Assembly: GCA_023269675.1 (NCBI GenBank)
Contig: JAHFSX010000008.1
Coordinates: forward strand, 21,999 to 85,998
Direction: 5' to 3'
Source: Verrucomicrobiota bacterium
GTDB taxonomy: Bacteria; Verrucomicrobiota; Kiritimatiellia; RFP12; UBA1067
Length of the DNA stretch: 64,000 bases
Shown: positions 1 to 7,880 of the stretch, one piece after another
Layout of the letters: each line of letters begins with the position of its first letter
How positions within the stretch are numbered: the first letter of the stretch is position 1
The notes under the pieces: generated by a model
What the model was told of the DNA's origin: nothing
What the model saw: only the letters and a program-made list of their open reading frames with translations
The model's database searches: none
Translations under genes and position numbers: made by a program

Positions 1-545
1 CCGGCGATCTTCTCGAGCGTATCGCCCAGCCAGTCGCAGTGGTCCAGCCCGATGCGCGTGATGACCGATACCAGCGGGGTCACCACGTTGGTCGCGTCGA
101 GCCGGCCGCCAAGCCCGGTCTCCAGCGCGACGAGCTTCACGCCCGCCCGCCGGAAGAGCACGAACGCCACGGCGGTCAAACACTCGAAGAAGGTGACCTC
201 CACGCCCAGCTCCTTTTCGAGCGCGAGGACGGCGGCCTCGACCTCCCGGGCCGCGGACTCCAAGTCGGCATCCTCGGCCGGCGCGCCGTTGACGAGAAAA
301 CGCTCGTTGACGCGGATGAGGTGCGGGGAGGTGTAGCGCGCCACGGAATACCCCGCCGCGCGCAGCACCGACTCGCACAGCGCGGCCACGGCGCCCTTGC
401 CGTTCGTGCCCGCGATGTGGATGGCGGCGACCTCCCGCTCGGGGTTGCCCAGCCGGTCCAGCAGCGCGCGGATGGTCTCCAGGCCGGGCTTCATCCCGAA
501 GCGCTGCCGGTCGGCCAAGTGTTGCAGGTAATTCAGCATGGACAT
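1..545 (-). CDS. folC: Folylpolyglutamate synthase / dihydrofolate synthase, N-terminal part
   Basis: Adds glutamate to folates, and in many bacteria also joins dihydropteroate to glutamate, in the cytoplasm. Reading the minus strand gives a FolC N-terminus: a leader rich in the family's RFGMKPGLETIR-type motif, then the ATP-binding loop HIAGTNGKG near residue 45, the motif TSPHLIRVNERF, then ECLTAVAF and ETGLGGRLDATN. The frame stays open to position 1, so about 180 residues are visible and the C-terminal half lies outside the window. The start is uncertain: ATG codons at 557, 545 and 539 are in frame and none has a clear Shine-Dalgarno site; I take 545. A 270-bp gap with short repeats separates it from the coiled-coil gene upstream. 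Recognition is firm. Confidence 0.93.
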   Translation of the reverse strand, partial: MSMLNYLQHLADRQRFGMKPGLETIRALLDRLGNPEREVAAIHIAGTNGKGAVAALCESVLRAAGYSVARYTSPHLIRVNERFLVNGAPAEDADLESAAREVEAAVLALEKELGVEVTFFECLTAVAFVLFRRAGVKLVALETGLGGRLDATNVVTPLVSVITRIGLDHCDWLGDTLEKIA

Positions 546-662
546 AGTGTAGACCATCCCGCCCGCCTTCACAACCGCAGGTTTTCAACCGCTCAGAAAC
601 TCTCAGGATTTGACCCGCCGCCCGCGGAACGGGAACAAACGGAGGGGGCACTTTTTTGAACG

Positions 663-740
663 ATCAGGATTACGATTAAGATTAGGATTAGGATTACGCC
701 CCCCCTGTTCCTCATAATCCTAATCGTGCTCTTAATCGTA
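663..740. repeat. Hexamer-periodic foldback element
   Basis: Two AT-rich arms (about 663-697 and 713-740) are built from degenerate GATTAN hexamers. On the plus strand the left arm reads GATTAC, GATTAA, GATTAG, GATTAG, GATTAC. The right arm, read on the minus strand, gives GATTAA, GAGCAC, GATTAG, GATTAT. Together they could fold into an imperfect hairpin with a GC-rich loop. It is much poorer in GC than the flanking genes. It lies between the 3' end of the coiled-coil gene and folC, so it could act in transcript ending or processing; that is inference. Confidence 0.7.
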
Positions 741-750
741 AACCATTTGA

Positions 751-830
751 AGTTAAGGCAAGGAATGAAGAGTGAGAAGTTGGGTGCCGACTCAAGACCT
801 CCCCACTCCTAACGCCTACTTTCTAACTCC
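751..830. repeat. Heptamer-periodic foldback overlapping a stop codon
   Basis: On the minus strand, 830 down to 789 divides into 7-bp units: GGAGTTA, GAAAGTA, GGCGTTA, GGAGTGG, GGAGGTC, TTGAGTC. The plus strand from 751 to 785 has a similar heptad rhythm (AGTTAAG, GCAAGGA, ATGAAGA, GTGAGAA), so the two halves face each other. The TAG stop of the coiled-coil gene (816-818) falls inside the first units, and the last few codons of that gene are made of repeat sequence. Related heptad runs occur at 7811-7880, 11812-11860, 36213-36233 and 60723-60757. Confidence 0.65.
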
Positions 831-3800
831 TCCTTGAGTATCCTGGCCCTCGTGCGACAACTCGTCGAAATATTGTTTCACCAGCTCGCGGTACTCGGCG
901 GGGGTTTTCTTGAGCATCTCCTCGTAGGCCGCCGAACCCATCTCGCCGCGGAAACGGACCCAGTCCTGATTGAGCGGCACCTGGCGCGCCCGTTCGGGCC
1001 CGCCCGCCCCGCCCCCGGCGGCCATGTGGCTCAAGGAGCCGCCCATGCGGCCCCGCGCCTGTGCCCACGCTTCGGCCTGTTTCTTGTCCTGGGCCTCCAC
1101 CGCATCCGCGACCGCATCCACCACCTGCCGCGCCTTGGCCGCCGCCGCCAGCTGCGGCACGTCCGCAGCCGCGCGCTCCGCCGCCGCTTTCTGCGCCTGG
1201 CGCGCCAGATCCAAAGCCTGCCTCGCCTTGGCCTGTCCCGCCTGCGCCTGTCCCGCCGCCTGCGCGTCAGTGGCCCCTGTGGCCTGCGCCGCCGTCTGCA
1301 ACGCCTGCTGCGCCAGCGCCGCCGCCTCACCGGTCAGCTTCGCCGCCTGGGCGCTCTGCGCCGCCGCCTCCTGCAAAGGCTCCAGCCCCTTCGCGAGCTT
1401 ATTGGCCTGCTCCGCCCTCTGGGCCGCCTCGCGCGCCTGCTGCGCCGCTTCCTGCGCCGCTTCGGCGGAGGCCTTTTTCAGCTCGGCCGTCGCCGCGGCC
1501 GCCTGCTGCGCGGCCTGCTTGGCCATCGCGGCCGCCTCTTGCGCCAGCTGCGCCGCCGCCTGGGCCTCGGCCAGCGCCTGCCGCGTCTCGGCCCGCTCCC
1601 GCGCGTCGCCCAGCTCGGCCTTCTCCGCCGCCTGCGTGCGCTCGCCCGACTGTCCGGCCAGTTCTCCCGCCTGCTTCGCCAGCGCCGAAGCCTCGGCCAT
1701 CTTTTCCGCCAGCGCCTGGTTCAGCGGCGGGGCGCCCTTGGCCTCGTCCGTCGCCTGCCGGGCCGCGGCCACCGCCTCCTGCGCCTGGGCCACCGCTTCC
1801 CGCGCGTGCTTCACCGCCTCCTGAGCTTGCGCCGTGACCGCTTCGGGCGTCGCCTGACCGGCCGCCGCGGCCTTCTCCTCCTGCGCCAACTGCTCGAGCT
1901 GTTCCTTGGCGCGCTGCGCGGCCAGCGCCGCTTTCTCCTTCGCCTCCGCCGCCACCTGCTTCGCTTGCTCCGAAAGCCCCTTGGCCTCTTTCAGCGCCGC
2001 GTCCTTCTGCGCCTGGGGCAGGTCAGCCGCCGCCTCGGTCTTGTCCGCGGACTCGTTCGCGAGCTCCGCCGCGCGCTTCGTGAAGGAGGCCGACTCGGAG
2101 GCGAGCTGTCCCGCCTCGGCCGCCTTGGCCAGGCCCTGCCCGTCAGCCTGGCGCGCCGCCTCGACCGCCTGGGCGTTGGCCTGCTGCGCGCGCTCTTTCG
2201 CCGCCTCCGCCTGAGCCTCGGCCTTCTTCTCCGCTGCCGCGGCCTGCTCTTTCTGCCCCGCCTGCTGGGCGTCCGCCGCCTGCTGCGCCTGCTCCGCGCC
2301 CTGCGCGGCCTCCTGCGCCGCCTGCTCCGCCTGTTGCGCCGCCTTCGCGGCCTGCTCGGCGGTCGCCTTGCGTCCCGCCGCGTCGGTCACGGCCTCGTTG
2401 GCCTGGCGCTTCTCGGCCGCCTGCTGCGCCGCCTGCGCGGCCTTCTCCGCCTTCTCGGCCGCCGCCGCCGTCTTTTCGGCCGCCTTCTGCACCGCGTCGG
2501 ACGCCGCCCGCGTCTCGGCTAAGTCTTCCGCCTTTTCATTGGCTTCCAAGGCCTGCGCGGCGGCTTTCTCGGCCAGCGCGGCGGCCTTGTCGGTCTCTTT
2601 CGCCGCAACCTCCTCGCGCCGGAGCGCCTGGTCCGCCTCGGGGGTCAGCGCGCGGTCCGCCTGCTGCATCATCTCGCGCGCCTTCTGGACGTTCTCCAGC
2701 ACGGCTTTGAACGCGGCATCCTCCAGCTGCGGTTTGCTCTGCCACGCCTTCTGCTCGGCCTCGTTCTGGCGGTTGGCCCACTCCTGCATGTCCTGCCGGT
2801 CCATCTTGGCCTTCTCGGCCTGCTCCGCCAAGGCCTTCTCGCGCTGCGCCAGCTCGTTCAGCCGGCCCTGCTCCTCCTGCTTCCGGTTCTCGTCCTGCAA
2901 GACCCGGTTCACCAAGTCGTTGACCTTGTCGGCCGCCTCGCGGAACGCCCGCTCGGTTTCCTCGCCCGCCTGCTTGCGCTTGTCGGCCTCCGTCAGCGGG
3001 ATCTTCTCCAGCCGCTTGAACGCGGGCTCGACCTTCTCGTCGCGCACGTCGAGGATGTCTTTCGCGAACGCGGCAAACGGGGTCTTCTCCGTGGCCTGCG
3101 CCGCCTTCTCCATCAGCTCCTCGGCCTTCATCGCGGCCTCGCGCGCCTGCTCCAGCTTCTCGGCCGCCTTCTCGGGCAGCTCGGGCTTGTCGAAGGTCCA
3201 CTTCTCCTGAGCCACGCGGTTCGCCGCCTCGTGCAACTCCTGCGCCGCCTTGCGCAGCTGCTCTTCCAGATCCTTGCGGACCGCCTCGCGCACCTGTTCG
3301 CGCAAGGTGCGCGCGCCCATATCCAGCGTCACCGCGATCATGCGGCTTTCGCGCACCTGCGGTCCGCCCAGCTCCGGCGGCAGATTGTCGGCCACGCGCA
3401 GGCACAGCTTGAAGGTGCGGATGCCCTGGTCGAACAGCGCCTGCAGGTCGGGCGCGCCCTCCAGCACCGCCCGCGTGGCGCCCGGACGCGCCGCCTTGAG
3501 CGGCGCCACGCTCTCGCCCCGCTTCTCGGACTTGATCACCAGCTCCAGCGCGCCGAACCCGAAATCGTCGTCCGCCGTCCCGCTGCACACCAGCCGGTCA
3601 TAAGGCGGCACCGTCAGCCTGGAAACCTCCGGCGTCGCGAGCGCCACCTCGGGGGGACGGTCCGGCAGGGCGGCGTAGGCCGACCAGACCGGCCGGTTGG
3701 TGAAGCCGTACGCGTCGCGGATGGCCAAGGACCACCGGCCCGTGCGGTTGGTGCTGAGCGTCTGCAGCCAGACCGCGTTCGTGGCCGTCGCCGCCGCGTT

Positions 3801-4847
3801 CGGCAAGGTCAGAGCGTTGATCAGCAGCGACGCCGCACAGGCGCGGTCGAAGGCCGTCTCGATGCGCACCCGCGTGCCGGCCACTGCCGCGATCGCCTGC
3901 GCCTCGCCCACCTGCTGCGTCGCCAGCAAGCCCGTATAGGCCGGATAGGTGTAGGAGACGCGCGTCTCCACGACGCGCGGCGCGGCCACCACCGCCACTG
4001 TGTACGGCCGCGTGTAGCCCGTCCCGTACCGGACCCGGTATTCGAAGCTCTCATCGACCGACGGGATATCCAACTCGAACACGACCGTTTCCGCACCCTG
4101 CGCCGACAGCCGCTTCATGCGCTCCACGGCCCGGTGCCCGTCGGCCCGCTGGAAGTGGATCTCCGCCCGCAGGCCGTGGCGCTCCGGCGCCTTGACCTCG
4201 AAGCGCAGCGGCGTCTGTGCCAGCAGCATGATGTCGCCCGGCTTCACCTCCAGCGCGCTCGCCTGCAAGGTGTCGAACTCGCGCTGCGGCGCGAGCGCCC
4301 GCAGGAACAGCAGCCAGCTCTGTTTCGGCCACACGGCGAACAGCAAGCCCAGCACGACGAGCGCGCACGCCGCGGCCGTCAGAAAAGGTTTGATCGTGCG
4401 CACCGTGAACTCATGCTGGGGGTGCACGCCTGCCAGATCGGCCTTGGCGTCCTGCGTGAGTAGCTTGACCAGCTCCGCGGAGGCGCGTTCCGCCTCGGCG
4501 CCGCCGTGCTCCGCCAGCTCGATCGCCGAGCTGATGCGCTCCTGCATGTCGGGGTGGCGCGTCTCCAGCACGCGTGCCATGCGCGTGATCGTCAGCGGAC
4601 GGCTCAGCGGCAGGACCAGCATGGTCCATGCGGTCGCGGCCGCCAACCCCAAGCCCGCCAGTGAAAAAGCCCAGCGCACCGCCGGGTGGTACAGCACCAC
4701 CGCCGCGTCGATCGCCATGATCGCCAGCACCGCGCCGACGGCCACCGCCGCCACCGCCAGCAGGCCGCGCGTCAACAGGATCACCCTCACGCGCCGGATC
4801 ATCCGCGTGAGTTGCGCCGTCAGTTCAGGTGGCAGGTTCGTATTCAT
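816..4847 (-). CDS. Large DUF4175-like membrane protein with long Ala/Glu/Gln coiled coil
   Basis: Last gene of the MoxR/VWA operon. The 1343-residue product starts with two hydrophobic segments (about residues 20-45 and 58-80) and a third near 155-175, followed by a roughly 330-residue beta-rich region with Ig-like character. From about residue 510 to 1280 it is low-complexity coiled coil dominated by Ala, Glu, Gln and Lys, and it ends in a short more ordinary segment (PAEYRELVKQYFDEL). This layout matches DUF4175-type proteins found beside BatA/VWA genes in PVC bacteria; function is unknown. I chose ATG 4847 because GAGGA sits 8 nt upstream; the open frame runs on to 5009 with no good site. 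The stop codon lies in a heptad repeat. Likely inner-membrane anchored with a long periplasmic or cytoplasmic rod; the side is not determined. Confidence 0.8.
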   Translation of the reverse strand: MNTNLPPELTAQLTRMIRRVRVILLTRGLLAVAAVAVGAVLAIMAIDAAVVLYHPAVRWAFSLAGLGLAAATAWTMLVLPLSRPLTITRMARVLETRHPDMQERISSAIELAEHGGAEAERASAELVKLLTQDAKADLAGVHPQHEFTVRTIKPFLTAAACALVVLGLLFAVWPKQSWLLFLRALAPQREFDTLQASALEVKPGDIMLLAQTPLRFEVKAPERHGLRAEIHFQRADGHRAVERMKRLSAQGAETVVFELDIPSVDESFEYRVRYGTGYTRPYTVAVVAAPRVVETRVSYTYPAYTGLLATQQVGEAQAIAAVAGTRVRIETAFDRACAASLLINALTLPNAAATATNAVWLQTLSTNRTGRWSLAIRDAYGFTNRPVWSAYAALPDRPPEVALATPEVSRLTVPPYDRLVCSGTADDDFGFGALELVIKSEKRGESVAPLKAARPGATRAVLEGAPDLQALFDQGIRTFKLCLRVADNLPPELGGPQVRESRMIAVTLDMGARTLREQVREAVRKDLEEQLRKAAQELHEAANRVAQEKWTFDKPELPEKAAEKLEQAREAAMKAEELMEKAAQATEKTPFAAFAKDILDVRDEKVEPAFKRLEKIPLTEADKRKQAGEETERAFREAADKVNDLVNRVLQDENRKQEEQGRLNELAQREKALAEQAEKAKMDRQDMQEWANRQNEAEQKAWQSKPQLEDAAFKAVLENVQKAREMMQQADRALTPEADQALRREEVAAKETDKAAALAEKAAAQALEANEKAEDLAETRAASDAVQKAAEKTAAAAEKAEKAAQAAQQAAEKRQANEAVTDAAGRKATAEQAAKAAQQAEQAAQEAAQGAEQAQQAADAQQAGQKEQAAAAEKKAEAQAEAAKERAQQANAQAVEAARQADGQGLAKAAEAGQLASESASFTKRAAELANESADKTEAAADLPQAQKDAALKEAKGLSEQAKQVAAEAKEKAALAAQRAKEQLEQLAQEEKAAAAGQATPEAVTAQAQEAVKHAREAVAQAQEAVAAARQATDEAKGAPPLNQALAEKMAEASALAKQAGELAGQSGERTQAAEKAELGDARERAETRQALAEAQAAAQLAQEAAAMAKQAAQQAAAATAELKKASAEAAQEAAQQAREAAQRAEQANKLAKGLEPLQEAAAQSAQAAKLTGEAAALAQQALQTAAQATGATDAQAAGQAQAGQAKARQALDLARQAQKAAAERAAADVPQLAAAAKARQVVDAVADAVEAQDKKQAEAWAQARGRMGGSLSHMAAGGGAGGPERARQVPLNQDWVRFRGEMGSAAYEEMLKKTPAEYRELVKQYFDELSHEGQDTQGGVRK

Positions 4848-4927
4848 TTCCGATTCCTCAATGGCCTTGCGAAAAACTTTTTCAAGCTGGCTTCTTTTTG
4901 ACTGCGCGGCCCTGGCCGCGCTTTCCA

Positions 4928-4947
4928 GGCGGGGACCTGTCCCCGCC
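4928..4947. repeat. GC-rich hairpin between operon genes
   Basis: Perfect 8-bp stem GGCGGGGA / TCCCCGCC (4928-4935 and 4940-4947) around CCTG, in the 207-bp gap between the VWA gene (stop at 5055) and the coiled-coil gene (start 4847). No T-run follows on either strand, so it looks like an RNA-processing or attenuating hairpin, or a dispersed palindrome, and not a classic terminator. It could lower expression of the last gene of the operon. Confidence 0.5.
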
Positions 4948-5054
4948 CGACCGTGGCGCAGGCGCGTCAGGCCGCGCCATAGAAAGCGCCCGGAGCCGGG
5001 CGCACTCAAAGCAACTCCCCGCAGCGGGTACCCCGCATCGGCCGCCTCTCGGCG

Positions 5055-7790
5055 TTACGCCAGCCCGCCCTTTTTGCGCAGCAGCCATTCGGCCGTCAGC
5101 AGCAGCGCCAGCAGGAGCAGCACATACGGGTTGTTCCACAAAGCGTATTCGCGCCGCTCCTGCACCACGCGGCGGCCTTCGCCGAAAGCCTCCAGCAGCT
5201 CCGGCAACCTGTCGGGCGTGACCACCTTGCCGCCCGTGCCTTTGGCCAGCGCGTCGAACAGGGCCCGGTCAGGCCGCACGTTGCCCATCTCGATCGGCCG
5301 CCGCGAGGCCGTCACCAGGAAAGAGGTCTCCACCTGTTCGCGCGCCACCGCATCGGTCCGCACCACCGTGAGCTGGCACGCGCCCGCCCGGCCCTGCGGC
5401 GGCAGCACCGCCTCGTAGAAGCCGTGCGACTCCGCCCGCCGCGCCAGCTTCACGCGCGTGATCTCGAGCCCCTCGCTGTTTTTCAGCACCGCCTCGAGCT
5501 GCGCGTCCTCCACGCCGGAAAAATCCTCGTTCAGCACGCGTGCCATCACCGTGACCGGGTCTTCGGGGCCGTACACCAGCCGGTCGGTGCCCGCGCGGAA
5601 ACGCTCCTGCCCCGCGCGCAGCCGCTCGCCCAGACCCCAGCGCATGATCTGGCCCCAGAAGCGGTGATGCCGGACGTCGCCCGTGCGGTAACGCAGCCGC
5701 CACGTGCGGTCGAACGCCAGGCCCAGCACTTTGCCGCGGCCCACGCGCTGCGCCATGATCAGCGCATGCTTGCTCCGGTACTGCATCACGTCCTCCAGGT
5801 GCGCGACCGCCTGCCGCACGTCGGTCAGCACCTTCTCCTGCTCGCCCCCCTCGGGGGCGGCCACCGCCAGGATCTCCACGCCGGGCTTGGCCGTCACCGG
5901 CAGCCGCCAGTCGAACGGCGGCAGCGAGCGCCACACGTCCTCGTTCTCGGACAGGCTGCCCGACTGCACCATCACGGGGTGCGACTGTCCCGCCGGCGTC
6001 AGCGCCAGGCGGTAAGCCTCTTCCGGCCCCTTCCAGTAGCTGTCTTCAGGCTGCACCGTGAACGGCACCAGCTCCGCCAGCGGGGAATCCTTGGGGAACG
6101 CGTGCGGCATGGCGCGCGGCCCGGAGATCACCACCAGCAGCGCCCCGCGGTCCACCACGCAGGCCCGGATCTCCTCCTGCACCTGCGGCGTGAGGGTGGC
6201 CGCGTCCAGATCGCCCAGGATGATCACGTCGAACGCCCGCCACTCCTCGCGGCTCACCGGCCACCCGCCCGACTCCGCGTCGCCGAACTTGCGGCCCGCC
6301 GAGGCCGGCGGCAGATTGGCCGCGGCCCCGCCGACGAGCGTGTCGGGGTGCACCAGCCAGGACTGGAGGTGCACCGACTTGTCGCGTCCGAAAAAGAGGT
6401 TGCGCAGATACCGGAACTCCCAGCGCGGCGAATCGTCCACCAGCAAAACGTTGATGCGGTCGTCGCTCACCGCCACATCCGAGCGCCAGGCGTTGTTGTC
6501 TTTGAAAAGCTCGCCCTCCAGCACCTCGGTCTTCACCTCGTAACGCACCACGCCGTTCGTCTGGGGCTCGTGCGTCAGCCGGACCTCGCGCTGCCAGTCG
6601 TCGGAGGAGATCTCCAATTCGGTCTCCTCCACGACGGCGTCCCCGCAGGCGAGCTTGACCTTGATTTTCTTGCCGATCGCGCCCGTCGCCTTGACCGTCG
6701 CGACCATCCGCACGCGGTCGCCCAAGAAAACCGACTCCGGCGCGATCACGTCCGCCAGCGCGATGTCGAACGGCAGGCGCGTGCCGCCCAGCATCACGCC
6801 GCACACCGGCGCGCCCTGCGCGCCGAACCGCCGGGTGATCGGCAACACCGATGTCTCCGCGTTGTGGATGCCGTCGCTCAGCACCAGCACGCCCGCGAGC
6901 TGCTCCGAGGGGATCTCCTTCAGCACGCCCTCCAGCGCCGTCGTGAAATCCGTGGCCGCGCGGAAGTACTGCTCGGCGAACGACGCCTCGTTGGTCGCCG
7001 CCAGATTCTTCTCGATCTCGGCCGCCGAGGTGCGCGCCAGCCCGCGCCCGAAGGTGAAGAGATCCAAATCGTAGCGGCTGCCAAGTTTCGCGAGGAACGC
7101 TTCGTTGTCCGCGCCCGGACGCTTCAGCAGGTCGCAGGCCAGTGCCACGCGCGTGGTCTCGCACAGGCCGCGCGTCGCCGCGCGGTCCGCCTCGGGCAGC
7201 CCGTCCCAGAGCTTCTGCGCGTCGCTCTTCTCATCGGCCAGCGCCGCCCGCTGCGCCGCGCTCAGCCGCCCCAGATGGCCGGCCCACGCCAGAAGCTCGC
7301 GCGGCTGCCACTGCCGGTCGGTGAACCGCATGGAGGCCGAGGCGTCCACCAGCACTGCCACGCGCCGCGTGATCTTCTTGCCCGTGGAGCGCACCAGCAC
7401 CGGCTGCATCAGGACCAGCACCGCGAGCGCGATGGCCGACGCGCGCAGCGCCAGGACGACCGTGCCCAGCCGGCGCGGCACCGCCTGCCGCTCGCGGTAG
7501 AAGCACGACGACGCGATCTCGATGCCGAGGCCCAGCATCACCGCCGCCACCCAGAGCGGCCAGGTGCAGGCGTACACCGCCACGCGCCCGAGCAGCTGCA
7601 GCAGACACCAGGCCCCCGCGGTCGCCGCCAGCGCGCGCGGCACCGCCACGCCGAAGCGCGGCAGGCGCTCGCGGAAGCGGCGCGTCAGCACGCGCACGCC
7701 GAGCCACAGGCCGAACGCGGCCAGCGCCATCAGCGCCACCGCCCAGGTCGGGATCTCCGGCGGCAGCAAATCTATGCGGACAGTTTCCAT
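5055..7790 (-). CDS. VWA-domain membrane protein with glutamine-amidotransferase-like region
   Basis: A 911-residue inner-membrane protein. Four N-terminal hydrophobic segments (about residues 13-33, 45-65, 70-95, 115-135) precede a von Willebrand factor A domain with the MIDAS-type motif VLVDASASM near residue 146, plus VLVLSDGIHN further on. The middle, about residues 440-640, has the layout of a class-I glutamine-amidotransferase-like fold (IILGDLD...LLVVISGPRAM). A last hydrophobic helix lies at about 880-900 before RKKGG. This is the usual partner of BatA-like proteins in PVC genomes; VWA domains bind proteins through a metal ion. No Shine-Dalgarno site precedes ATG 7790, and the whole upstream gap is a heptad repeat. 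Biochemical role unknown; envelope-stress or assembly function is inferred from family context. Confidence 0.82.
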   Translation of the reverse strand: METVRIDLLPPEIPTWAVALMALAAFGLWLGVRVLTRRFRERLPRFGVAVPRALAATAGAWCLLQLLGRVAVYACTWPLWVAAVMLGLGIEIASSCFYRERQAVPRRLGTVVLALRASAIALAVLVLMQPVLVRSTGKKITRRVAVLVDASASMRFTDRQWQPRELLAWAGHLGRLSAAQRAALADEKSDAQKLWDGLPEADRAATRGLCETTRVALACDLLKRPGADNEAFLAKLGSRYDLDLFTFGRGLARTSAAEIEKNLAATNEASFAEQYFRAATDFTTALEGVLKEIPSEQLAGVLVLSDGIHNAETSVLPITRRFGAQGAPVCGVMLGGTRLPFDIALADVIAPESVFLGDRVRMVATVKATGAIGKKIKVKLACGDAVVEETELEISSDDWQREVRLTHEPQTNGVVRYEVKTEVLEGELFKDNNAWRSDVAVSDDRINVLLVDDSPRWEFRYLRNLFFGRDKSVHLQSWLVHPDTLVGGAAANLPPASAGRKFGDAESGGWPVSREEWRAFDVIILGDLDAATLTPQVQEEIRACVVDRGALLVVISGPRAMPHAFPKDSPLAELVPFTVQPEDSYWKGPEEAYRLALTPAGQSHPVMVQSGSLSENEDVWRSLPPFDWRLPVTAKPGVEILAVAAPEGGEQEKVLTDVRQAVAHLEDVMQYRSKHALIMAQRVGRGKVLGLAFDRTWRLRYRTGDVRHHRFWGQIMRWGLGERLRAGQERFRAGTDRLVYGPEDPVTVMARVLNEDFSGVEDAQLEAVLKNSEGLEITRVKLARRAESHGFYEAVLPPQGRAGACQLTVVRTDAVAREQVETSFLVTASRRPIEMGNVRPDRALFDALAKGTGGKVVTPDRLPELLEAFGEGRRVVQERREYALWNNPYVLLLLALLLTAEWLLRKKGGLA

Positions 7791-7810
7791 AGCAGTTATT
7801 CAGCCGATTT

Positions 7811-7880
7811 CAACGCTCAACTCTCAACGCTCAACTCCTAACTCCTAACTCCTAAATCCTAAATCCTAATTTCTAACTGA
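7811..7880 (-). repeat. Heptamer tandem array spanning a gene junction
   Basis: Read on the minus strand, ten consecutive 7-bp units run from 7880 to 7811: TCAGTTA, GAAATTA, GGATTTA twice, GGAGTTA twice, GGAGTTG, AGCGTTG, AGAGTTG, AGCGTTG. The stop TAG of the BatA-like gene (7873-7875) is formed across the first two units, just as in the element at 816. The array fills the whole gap and replaces any ribosome-binding site for the downstream VWA gene. Its low GC content stands out from the flanks. Confidence 0.75.

Noticed and set aside
663..740. Telomere-like or CRISPR-like repeat
   Set aside because: GATTAG units look telomere-like on one strand, but the run is short, degenerate and folded back within the chromosome; there are no spacers or cas genes.
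834..2522. Long plus-strand open frame, Arg/Leu-rich, over the coiled-coil gene
   Set aside because: It is the antisense shadow of an Ala/Glu/Gln-rich gene in GC-rich DNA; composition is that of a shadow and it has no recognisable domain.
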